From Candidatus Acidiferrales bacterium (GTDB lineage: Bacteria > Acidobacteriota > Terriglobia > Acidiferrales > UBA7541), in NCBI GenBank assembly GCA_035934015.1, contig DASYYH010000023.1, positions 273,432 to 337,431 of the forward strand: a DNA stretch of 64,000 bases, in the 5' to 3' direction. This document shows positions 55,333 through 63,054 of the stretch, piece after piece. Made by a program: the position numbers and the translations under genes. Each line of letters begins with the position of its first letter. Position 1 is the stretch's first letter. The notes beneath the pieces were generated by a model. That model searched no databases and was not told the origin of the DNA. It worked only from the letters and a program-made list of their open reading frames with translations.

Positions 55333-55779
55333 TCAGATTCCTACGATCTTTCGCGCCCATTGGCCGATTATGGGATAACCAGCCCACTCACCGCGCATGG
55401 CCTTCAGACAATACATGATGCCCAAGGTGAGAGAAATCGCGGCGCAACCCATGATCAAAAGCCAAAAGATTGGCATAGCGATGAACAGGGCGACGGGAAA
55501 CGACGAATTCTGCGCATTCGGCGGGTGCAGGGCAACGGTCGAAATGATCACAGCGAACCAGATCGCCACACCCACGAAGTAAAAGAATGTAAAAATAACT
55601 TGCCAGAGCAATGCCTGCATGGCGTGGAAGCCCACGAATCGCGAATCCTTCTTTATAAGGTAAATGACAAGCGGCCCGATCCACCACGTCGACATCATCA
55701 AGGCGTGCGCAAGTCCAGCATAAGCCTTCTCATCTTGCGTCAACTGGATTAGCGGGATTGGAGCCGTCGTCTCGGACAT
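55333..55779 (-). CDS. DUF4870 membrane protein
   Basis: 148 residues with four predicted helices; hallmark W-I-G-P-L-V-I-Y-L-I-K-K-D-x-S-x-F-V and H-A-M-Q-A-L-L-W-Q. Immediately upstream of gpmI with a zero-nt gap, an unusual pairing. Function unknown. Confidence 0.9.
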   Translation of the reverse strand: MSETTAPIPLIQLTQDEKAYAGLAHALMMSTWWIGPLVIYLIKKDSRFVGFHAMQALLWQVIFTFFYFVGVAIWFAVIISTVALHPPNAQNSSFPVALFIAMPIFWLLIMGCAAISLTLGIMYCLKAMRGEWAGYPIIGQWARKIVGI

Positions 55780-55880
55780 TGCATCTCTTCAGAACAGGGA
55801 GTTCTCAATGCTGTGAAAGGATACACGGATTGAAGCGAATCGCGAAGGCGCGACAATTTGAGCAAGCAAGGCGGCCGTGT

Positions 55881-57176
55881 TCAAGACTCGGCGAATTCAC
55901 GCAGGGCGCGGAGCAGACGTTCGACCTCTTCCACTGTGTTGTAGTGCACGAGCCCGATGCGCAGCAGGCCGCCGTCTTTTTCGACGCCGAGCCGTTCGGT
56001 TAAGTTGAGTGCATAGTAGTTTCCGTCCCAGGTGAAAATGCCCCGATCGCCGAGGAATTTCGCCGCATCGAGAGGCTTGCCTTTCGCCAGGCGCACGCCA
56101 ACGGTCGGCACGCGCTCGGCAAATCGTGCGGGATCAGAAATTCCATAAAATCGCAGGCCAGGGATCTCGAGAAGTCCTCGAATCATTTTCATCGCCAGGG
56201 CCATCTCATAATCTCGCATTGCTCGATACGCGCTCACGATGGCAGCGCGGCGGCTTGTGGCCGATGGATCACAACGGCAGCCAAGGCTTGCGATGTAGTC
56301 GATCGCCGCGGAGACGCCGGCAAGGCCTTCGTGAATCTGCGTTCCCGTTTCCCAGCGGTCTGGCAGCGTCTCTGGCGCGGGCCGGACTTTGTATGGACGA
56401 AAGCGCAACAGAAGCTCGCGCTTTCCATAGATGCATCCCATGTGCGGGCCAAAGAACTTGTATGGCGAACAGGCAAGGAAATCGCAATCGAGCGCGCGTA
56501 CGTCAATCATTCCGTGTGGCGCGTAGTGCACGGCATCAATGAATACCAAAGCGCCCGCGCCGTGCGCCAACTGCACAATCTCTTCGACGGGATTGATTGT
56601 TCCGACGGCGTTCGATGCGTATCCGATCGCGACCAGTTTTGTCCGCTCGGTGATTTTTCTGCGCAAATCAGCCATGTCTAGCGTGCAATCATCATGGCGA
56701 ATGTCCACTTGGCGGATAACAACACCGCGTTCTTCCAGCGCACGCCACGGCGCGACGTTGGCGTCGTGGTCGAGCGTCGTTACGACAATTTCGTCGCCCG
56801 GCCGTAAATCGCGGCCAATCCCACGGGCCAGCGCAAACGTGATGGTGGTCATGTTTGGCCCGAAGAATACTTCGTCAGGTTCACAATTGAAAAAATCGGC
56901 CATGGCCGCGCGCGCGCCGGCAATCATGGCATCTGTACGGCGGCTGGTGACGAAGGCGCCGCATGTGTTTGCATTGGAAGTTTCGAAATATTCGCGCACT
57001 GCGTCGATCACGCACTGCGGCACTTGTGTCCCTGCGGGCGCGTCGAGGAAGGCTGCGGGATGGCCATTCACGATGTGCTTCAGCGAAGGAAACTGCGCGC
57101 GCACCCAATTGACGTCGAGAGAGACTGCCTGACTTTGCAGATTGCGCTGCAAAGACGATGCGTTCTTCGAGCCCAT
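55881..57176 (-). CDS. Cysteine-desulfurase-like PLP aminotransferase (class V)
   Basis: 431 residues with the class V fold: L-D-A-P-A-G-T-Q, a PLP lysine in A-C-S-P-Y-K-F-F-G, V-T-T-L-D-H-D-A-N-V. The C-terminal third, where SufS/IscS carry a catalytic cysteine in a G-H-H-C-A-type loop, instead reads G-I-F-T-W-D-G-N-Y-Y, with no cysteine. It therefore may not be a true desulfurase and could be another class V enzyme. It follows homoserine dehydrogenase by 10 nt. Confidence 0.85.
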   Translation of the reverse strand: MGSKNASSLQRNLQSQAVSLDVNWVRAQFPSLKHIVNGHPAAFLDAPAGTQVPQCVIDAVREYFETSNANTCGAFVTSRRTDAMIAGARAAMADFFNCEPDEVFFGPNMTTITFALARGIGRDLRPGDEIVVTTLDHDANVAPWRALEERGVVIRQVDIRHDDCTLDMADLRRKITERTKLVAIGYASNAVGTINPVEEIVQLAHGAGALVFIDAVHYAPHGMIDVRALDCDFLACSPYKFFGPHMGCIYGKRELLLRFRPYKVRPAPETLPDRWETGTQIHEGLAGVSAAIDYIASLGCRCDPSATSRRAAIVSAYRAMRDYEMALAMKMIRGLLEIPGLRFYGISDPARFAERVPTVGVRLAKGKPLDAAKFLGDRGIFTWDGNYYALNLTERLGVEKDGGLLRIGLVHYNTVEEVERLLRALREFAES

Positions 57177-57186
57177 TCTATCGATC

Positions 57187-58242
57187 TTAGGCCGATTCTT
57201 TCACTGCGCGGATGAAATCAGCCAGTAATCCGTACGCCGTAGCGATTACGCCGGGCTTGTGCTCCACGATCGTAAGCCCGAATACGTCCATATCGAATCG
57301 CAGCACGGACGTTGTTCCTTCGCGCATGGCGAGCGTATCGGAAAGCGGCAACTGCTGGGGCCGCACGCTTGCGCGCACGCCTCCATTGGAAGTACGCGAG
57401 GCGCGGCAAATTAATTTATAGCGCATGCCCGCAGCGCGCGCAGCGGCCAACTGTTCCGGAGTTATCGTGCGAATCCCGATTCGTTCCACGTCTTCCAGCT
57501 TGATAGGCACGCCCATCAAGACGATCACCAGCACGGCCACCTTTACGGCGGCGTCCCAGCCGTCAAGATCGTTCGAAGGGTCGGTCTCCGCAACTCCTAT
57601 TTCCTGCGCGTGTTTCACCGCTTCGTCAAGAGTCAGCCCTTTTTCCATCTCTGTGAGGACGACATTTGTCGTCGAATTCAATATGCCGCGGAAACCGCGC
57701 AGCTCGACTGCTGGCAACGAATGCGGGAACAAGGAAAAAATCGGTGTGCCATCCATTACCGTGGATTCGAAAAGGAATTTGCGATTTTTCGCTTGAGCCA
57801 AATCACGGAGTTCCGTATACGCATGCACGACGGGCCCTTTGTTCGCGCTGATGGCATGCGCACCGGATTCGAGAGCGGCCTTCAGATGATCGGTCGCTGG
57901 CTGGCCGTCGTGATGATTCAGCGATGAAGCTTCAAAGAGAACATCCGCTCGCGCTGTCGCGAGCCATTCGCGCACATTCTGCAGCGGCTTCGCTTCAGTC
58001 GGCTTTGCGAAGCGATGTTCGAGCACTGCCGATGGATCGAGCCCATTCGTATCGGCAATCCAACCGATTCGGCGCGACGCAACACCTGTTAGTTTCCATC
58101 CGATTCCATAGTCGCGGCGCAGCACAGCATCTTTCGCCGCCAGCAAACGGACAAATTCCTTGCCGACGTTTCCCAATCCAACCAGCGCCAGATTGTATGT
58201 GCGAATGGCCTTGCTCCTTCGCAACTGCGCGCCAGAATACAC
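57187..58242 (-). CDS. hom: Homoserine dehydrogenase (short form)
   Basis: 351 residues from a GTG at 58242. NAD(P)H-dependent reduction of aspartate semialdehyde. Seen: V-G-L-G-N-V-G-K-E-F at the N-terminus and the catalytic D-L-D-G-W-D-A-A-V-K. No C-terminal ACT domain, so threonine feedback by that route is not expected. Overlaps no neighbour; upstream of the class V enzyme, perhaps one operon. Confidence 0.93.
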   Translation of the reverse strand: MYSGAQLRRSKAIRTYNLALVGLGNVGKEFVRLLAAKDAVLRRDYGIGWKLTGVASRRIGWIADTNGLDPSAVLEHRFAKPTEAKPLQNVREWLATARADVLFEASSLNHHDGQPATDHLKAALESGAHAISANKGPVVHAYTELRDLAQAKNRKFLFESTVMDGTPIFSLFPHSLPAVELRGFRGILNSTTNVVLTEMEKGLTLDEAVKHAQEIGVAETDPSNDLDGWDAAVKVAVLVIVLMGVPIKLEDVERIGIRTITPEQLAAARAAGMRYKLICRASRTSNGGVRASVRPQQLPLSDTLAMREGTTSVLRFDMDVFGLTIVEHKPGVIATAYGLLADFIRAVKESA

Positions 58243-58606
58243 CTATCGAGGGAAAATTAATTGCTCGTTTTCTTGCAGTGCCGCCATTTTGGACGGGAAT
58301 CACGAGCAATATCCGTTGCACGATGACAATCGTTTCGCCTTCCGTGCTGCAATAGCAAATCGTCAAAACTCAAGTATAGATTCGGAACGACGATAAAATG
58401 ATATGGAGTTAGTGCAGAGCAGCCGCGACGAGACACTTTCGCTCTCAATTCAAACTCATTTTTGCAGGTGTTTAGGCTGCGGGCAGATGTGTGACTGACG
58501 TCACAGACAAAGACCGAAAGCTATTCTGCAATGGATTTAGCATAATTAGGAAATCCTTATTTCCGGCGCAGGAGTGGCTGTAGTTTAGAGCCGGGGCGGA
58601 GGAGCC
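58243..58606. other. Divergent intergenic region, 364 bp
   Basis: Lies between hom (minus) and the tetraheme cytochrome gene (plus). Contains the TGTGA-N6-TCACA site and a CATAAT -10-like box (58541). The part near hom is AT-richer with no gene or RNA seen. Confidence 0.5.
58490..58505 (+). promoter_or_regulatory. Crp/Fnr-family binding site upstream of cytochrome gene
   Basis: TGTGA-CTGACG-TCACA matches the palindromic CRP consensus TGTGA-N6-TCACA exactly. It is 101 bp before the cytochrome start and about 36 bp from a CATAAT -10-like box at 58541. Confidence 0.65.
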
Positions 58607-59215
58607 GTGATCGCCATGCTGGTTGTCCAGATTGTGCTGAGCATAATTCTTGCATGCATATTTCTGATACGCCCATCAGTGACTTCGGCGACGGCATGGA
58701 AGATTCTGGCCTTCATCGGCCTATGCTTCCTTCCTTTTCTTTGCATCGTGGGCGGTGTGAATGCGCACATGCAGCGCTCAGAACAGACCCGCTTCTGCAT
58801 CTCCTGCCATGCCATGGTCCCCTATGGCCAGAGCCTCTATGTCAATGATCCCAGCTATCTTCCCGCGCAGCATTTTCAGAATCATCGCGTGCCTGCGGAT
58901 GAGGCTTGCTATGCATGCCACGCCGATTATTCGATCTATGGTCCGCTGAAGGACAAGATAAGAGGTCTGACGCGCATCTATATGCAATACGTAAGCACAC
59001 CACCGAATCCGATTCGCATACCCGGCGGCTACCGAAACAGCCAATGTTTGCACTGCCATTTAGGAGCGCGAAACTTCGAAGAAAATCAGATCCATGCGGC
59101 GACCATGGATTCGCTCAAGTCCAATCAGATTTCTTGCCTGACGAGCGGCTGCCATGATACCGCTCACAACATAGCGCAGCTAAGTCACGTCAAATTTTGG
59201 AGGCCAGGTCAATGA
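58607..59215 (+). CDS. Membrane-anchored tetraheme cytochrome c (NapC/NirT-like)
   Basis: 202 residues with GTG start at 58607 and GGAGGAG upstream. Two N-terminal membrane helices, then heme motifs C-I-S-C-H, C-Y-A-C-H, C-L-H-C-H and a fourth C-L-T-S-G-C-H, i.e. C-x4-C-H. NapC/NirT proteins pass electrons from quinol to periplasmic reductases. No reductase gene is beside it. The following small membrane gene overlaps by ATGA. Confidence 0.88.
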   Translation: MIAMLVVQIVLSIILACIFLIRPSVTSATAWKILAFIGLCFLPFLCIVGGVNAHMQRSEQTRFCISCHAMVPYGQSLYVNDPSYLPAQHFQNHRVPADEACYACHADYSIYGPLKDKIRGLTRIYMQYVSTPPNPIRIPGGYRNSQCLHCHLGARNFEENQIHAATMDSLKSNQISCLTSGCHDTAHNIAQLSHVKFWRPGQ

Positions 59216-59439
59216 GATTGAGTGAAATTGGGATGGGGCGATTACTGCGGATTTCGAGTGCGCTGATTATTTTAGGAATGATGATTGAGATTGCCAGTCT
59301 TATTTGGTACCACCCGCTTTCCTTTGTTTTATTCGCCTTCGTCGGCGTATCGCTGATCGGTCTGGGAATGCTGATCTATCTCATATCTCTTGCATTCCTT
59401 GCCATACGATCGACCGAAAATCGAAACTCTGCCCAGTGA
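59212..59439 (+). CDS. Small membrane protein coupled to the cytochrome
   Basis: 75 residues, start at 59212 overlapping the cytochrome stop. Two hydrophobic segments (about residues 12-30 and 34-62) with a short loop. No family recognised; the overlap implies a subunit or assembly factor of the cytochrome. Confidence 0.75.
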   Translation: MRLSEIGMGRLLRISSALIILGMMIEIASLIWYHPLSFVLFAFVGVSLIGLGMLIYLISLAFLAIRSTENRNSAQ

Positions 59440-59540
59440 TCTGGGATACAAAGGCAAACGTCGAGGATCAAGGCCACTCACGCGCCAAAGAAAACCAAGC
59501 CGCCTCTCGATTTATTGTTCTTCTGCCTTAGCCTTTCGAC

Positions 59541-61469
59541 TTAGAACGGTTCGCCCGGCAACGGCGGCAGCACTGGCGTAATCTTGCCCCAGCCATCAAC
59601 TTGCGCGGCTTTCATGTCCTTGACCAACTGATTCGGCAGTTCGGTGTTTAAATGCGGACGGCCCGGCTGATTGCTGAGCACCCACGCTACTGCGGCGACG
59701 GTCTTGGATACCTGTTGGATCTCCTTGTAATCGATCTTCTCCGGCGTGTCCGTCGGACGGTGATAGTCCACATGCAGGCCGACGGTGAAAAATGCAATCG
59801 GAATCCCCATTTTCGCGAAATTGTAATGATCGCTCCGGTAGAAGATGCGCTGCCCATTTGGTTTCGGGCCGAGATTGTCGTGCGTCGCGTCGGGGGCGGT
59901 CGCATCGTAAAAATGATTGAGGACGAGCTTTTGATAATTGTTATTCACCGTCTCGATCGTTTTCTCCAGGTCGTCGCTGCTAATGTTGGGGCCAACCACA
60001 AGCACCATCCCCGGATCCACAAGAAAGTGCGTTGGGTTCGGGTCCACGGAGTTGGCATTCTTCGTGCGCCCGATCATATCCATATTCAGATCGGCGACTA
60101 CTTTTGTGAGGTCGATGGGCGGGAACTCGGTGAAATAACGCGAACCCCAAAGCCCTTTTTCCTCGCCGCCATTCCATAGAAAAATCAGCGTGCGTTTGGG
60201 CCTCATTCCAGCGGCTGCTCCCTGCGCATAAGCGTGCGCGATGGCCAGCAAGCCGGTTGAACCGGAGCCGTCGTCATCAGCGCCATTATTCACGTTGTGG
60301 CCGTTCGGCAGCGGTGCGCTCAGGCCGATGTGATCGAGATGCGCACTGATGATCACATATTCATTCTTCAAGACCGGGTCGCTGCCTTTGAGGATTCCGA
60401 CGACATTTTCGCCGTGCCCGTGTTCGCTGTGAATCACCGCGTTCACGGTCAGTTTTTTTTCGGAGTTCAGTTTGAATGAGTCTTCTTTAGCGTTTGTGCC
60501 GGCGGAGTAGAAAATGCGAGCTCCGGTGGTCTTTTCGCCCGCGAAAAGATCGTTCGTCATTTCCGCGCCGGCGATAATAGAAGGAGCGCTGGGGCATGCC
60601 GGTCGTTCTTCGAATTTTGTCACTTGGTACGCAGGTCCGTTGAACGACGGACGACCGCCATTCGGATTAGCCATCCCGGCGAGCTGCTGAAAATCCGCGA
60701 TGTGTATAACTCCTACGGCGCCATTTTTCGCTGCGTACTCTTCAGGCGTGAGATAGTCGACGCAATCTTGTCCGAGGGGGTTCGGCGCTCCCGCAAGCCG
60801 CCTGGGTCCCGCTTCTAGCGCGGCGAGTTCGTGCGGCAATCCGGCAACAATGATGATCTTCCCGCTTACATTGATACCTTCATAAGGATTCGTGTTCGAT
60901 TTGTTGATCACGTAACCGCTGCCGGCAAACACCAAATTCCCTGAGAAATTGAACGACCCTGCAGGCGGTAGCCCGCGAAATCCACCGCCGCTCGTCCCGG
61001 CAACCCAACCCTTGCCGTAATCAAAATCCGTCGTCCGCAGCTCTACAGGTCCTCCGCCGAAATTAAATGGCGGCGGCCCCGTCAAGGAAGCCTTGCTCTG
61101 ATCTTCAACGACGCTGCGCGTAGTCAAATCGAACGGCATGAAGTAGGGCTGCAAGGGGCCGTTCGTGTCCGTCGTGCTGCCGCCCGGCTTGATGCCCCAT
61201 TCCGCGAGGTGGCTTGCCACATAAAGCGCGGCTGTGTCATAGCCGCGAGAAGGCAAATTCCGACCTTCGAGTTGATCCGAAGCGAGGAAGTAATCGTAAA
61301 TCTTCAGTTCATCCTCACTGATCGAGTTTGCATTACCGTATCTCGCCGCTGCACTCGCTTTAGGCTTATTGCGAGCGGATTCTCGCGGCAGTTTCTTCGC
61401 TCCTAGAGTGGAAAAAACAGAAATCGACACCACAGTTACAACCGAAAAAGCGAATGCGATTCGGCGCAT
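59541..61469 (-). CDS. Secreted M28-family aminopeptidase
   Basis: 642 residues, start at 61469 (GAGG just upstream), with a signal peptide (M-R-R-I-A-F-A-F-S-V-V). A PA-like domain is inserted in the middle, then the M28 zinc site: H-L-D-H-I-G, G-A-D-D-D-G-S-G, N-G-G-E-E-K-G, N-M-D-M-I-G-R, and R-S-D-H-Y-N-F. Likely releases N-terminal residues from peptides outside the cell. Confidence 0.94.
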   Translation of the reverse strand: MRRIAFAFSVVTVVSISVFSTLGAKKLPRESARNKPKASAAARYGNANSISEDELKIYDYFLASDQLEGRNLPSRGYDTAALYVASHLAEWGIKPGGSTTDTNGPLQPYFMPFDLTTRSVVEDQSKASLTGPPPFNFGGGPVELRTTDFDYGKGWVAGTSGGGFRGLPPAGSFNFSGNLVFAGSGYVINKSNTNPYEGINVSGKIIIVAGLPHELAALEAGPRRLAGAPNPLGQDCVDYLTPEEYAAKNGAVGVIHIADFQQLAGMANPNGGRPSFNGPAYQVTKFEERPACPSAPSIIAGAEMTNDLFAGEKTTGARIFYSAGTNAKEDSFKLNSEKKLTVNAVIHSEHGHGENVVGILKGSDPVLKNEYVIISAHLDHIGLSAPLPNGHNVNNGADDDGSGSTGLLAIAHAYAQGAAAGMRPKRTLIFLWNGGEEKGLWGSRYFTEFPPIDLTKVVADLNMDMIGRTKNANSVDPNPTHFLVDPGMVLVVGPNISSDDLEKTIETVNNNYQKLVLNHFYDATAPDATHDNLGPKPNGQRIFYRSDHYNFAKMGIPIAFFTVGLHVDYHRPTDTPEKIDYKEIQQVSKTVAAVAWVLSNQPGRPHLNTELPNQLVKDMKAAQVDGWGKITPVLPPLPGEPF

Positions 61470-61685
61470 AGATCCTCGCGTATTTGAATTCAAGACGCGC
61501 GGTATATTACTCCGAAACGTCTTATGACGCACGAACGAACCATAGAAACGGTCCTACAAGACTTTGTTTTACGCACTTCCGTTACGATTTTCTGAAAAAT
61601 TGGAGGAGCCCGCACCTATGACGGCTTATTGAAACCGGATGCCGCAGCCAGGCGTCGAAGAGTCATTGCAAGTCATGGAGGAAAT

Positions 61686-62801
61686 ATGCGCAATGGAATT
61701 TTGATTTTCGCCACAGTGGCTCTGGCCGCGTTGGTTTGTTTTGCAGCTCAAGAAGCTCCTGCTCCGCCGCCCATGTCCGACAACGTGGCTGGCTATCATC
61801 TCTCTGCCACTGTCCCGCTGCCCGACACGGGCTTCTGGGACTACCTTGGCATCGACGAGGCCAACCATCACGTGTTTGTTTCGCATAGCGACGAAATCCT
61901 CGTTATTTCCACCGACACGAATCAGGTTGTCGGCAAGCTCTCGCCCACGCCTGGGAGCCACGGCGTTGTGATTTCTCAAAAGGACGGACATGCCTTCACG
62001 AGCAATTCGGGCAACAGCAGCGGGCAGCAGGGCGTGAGCAGTTTTACGGAATTTGACCCGAAAACTCTAGCGATCATCAAACAGATCATCCTTCCCATTG
62101 GTGGCTCTGATGGCATCGTCTACGATCCTGCAAGCGATCGCGTTTTCGGATTGACGCACAGAAAGAAAGATGTTGCCGTGGACGCCGCTACGGGCGAGGT
62201 CGCCGGTGTGGTTGATATCCCCGGCGCAGCCGAATCTGCGGCCGCGGATGGCAAGGGACATCTCTACAACGTCATGGAAGATCTCAGCACGATTGTGGAC
62301 ATCGACACGCACGCACTCAAAGTCGTCAATCAGTGGCCATTGGCGCCATGCGAAGGCCCTTCAGGCGTTGCGATGGACACGGAAACGCGCCGCATCTTCA
62401 TTGGCTGCCATGGCGGGGGCGAAAACAACTCAGGTGTGATGGTTGTGTTCGATCCTGACGCCGGAAAAGTGGTTGCCACTTTGCCTATCGGCGGCAGAGG
62501 AAACGATGCCGTTCGCTTTGATTCGGGCCCTAAGCTCGCCTTTGCATCCGAAGGTGAGGGAGACATCACCATCGTGCATGAAGACTCGCCGGACAAATTC
62601 ACCGCGCTTGGAAATGTGAAGACCGTGCAGGGCGCGCGCACCATGGAGTGCGACACTTCGACTCACACGCTCTATTCCGTCACGGCAAGGTTCGGTCCGC
62701 CGCCTCCTCTTGGGCCCAACGCCACGGAGCGCGAGAGGCGTTTCCGTCGCGGCCCCATGATTCCCGGAAGTTTTGAGCTGCTTGTGATTCCGAATCACTG
62801 A
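61686..62801 (+). CDS. Secreted YncE-like beta-propeller protein
   Basis: 371 residues, ATG at 61686 with GGAGGAAAT upstream; an open frame back to 61629 is excluded. Signal peptide (M-R-N-G-I-L-I-F-A-T). Repeated blades such as F-D-P-x-A-G-K-V-V-A-T-L-P-I-G-G and V-Y-D-P-A-S-D-R-V-F-G. Resembles YncE/NHL-type propellers; partner unknown. Confidence 0.82.
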   Translation: MRNGILIFATVALAALVCFAAQEAPAPPPMSDNVAGYHLSATVPLPDTGFWDYLGIDEANHHVFVSHSDEILVISTDTNQVVGKLSPTPGSHGVVISQKDGHAFTSNSGNSSGQQGVSSFTEFDPKTLAIIKQIILPIGGSDGIVYDPASDRVFGLTHRKKDVAVDAATGEVAGVVDIPGAAESAAADGKGHLYNVMEDLSTIVDIDTHALKVVNQWPLAPCEGPSGVAMDTETRRIFIGCHGGGENNSGVMVVFDPDAGKVVATLPIGGRGNDAVRFDSGPKLAFASEGEGDITIVHEDSPDKFTALGNVKTVQGARTMECDTSTHTLYSVTARFGPPPPLGPNATERERRFRRGPMIPGSFELLVIPNH

Positions 62802-62935
62802 GCCCCTTGGAGTGGATTGCAAATTGATAGCGCGACTATCTATCGCGCCACCTAAAACCTACACCTGTGAGAATTGCCGTAGTTGACATCGGAGAAGTTC
62901 AGAAGTTTGAGGCACTTGTTCGTCTGAGGAGTATC

Positions 62936-63026
62936 TGGCGGAGGGGGTGGGATTCGAACCCACGAGACCCTTTTGGGGTCTAACGGTTTTCAAGACCGAC
63001 GGTTTCAACCGCTCACCCACCCCTCC
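62936..63026 (-). tRNA. tRNA-Ser (anticodon TGA)
   Basis: Class II tRNA read on the minus strand from 63026. Acceptor GGAGGGG pairs with CCCCTCC, D stem GGT/ACC, anticodon loop CTTGAAA with TGA at 34-36, long variable arm with stem GACCC/GGGTC, T arm GTGGG-TTCGAAT-CCCAC, and encoded CCA at 62936-62938. The lowest pair of the anticodon stem is U-U. Confidence 0.97.
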
Positions 63027-63054
63027 ACTTTTTAACCTTCTTACTTCCAACAGC

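Noticed and set aside
62830..62848. GCGCGA-N7-TCGCGC hairpin after the beta-propeller gene
   Set aside because: Stem is short and not followed by a T-tract, so no terminator call.
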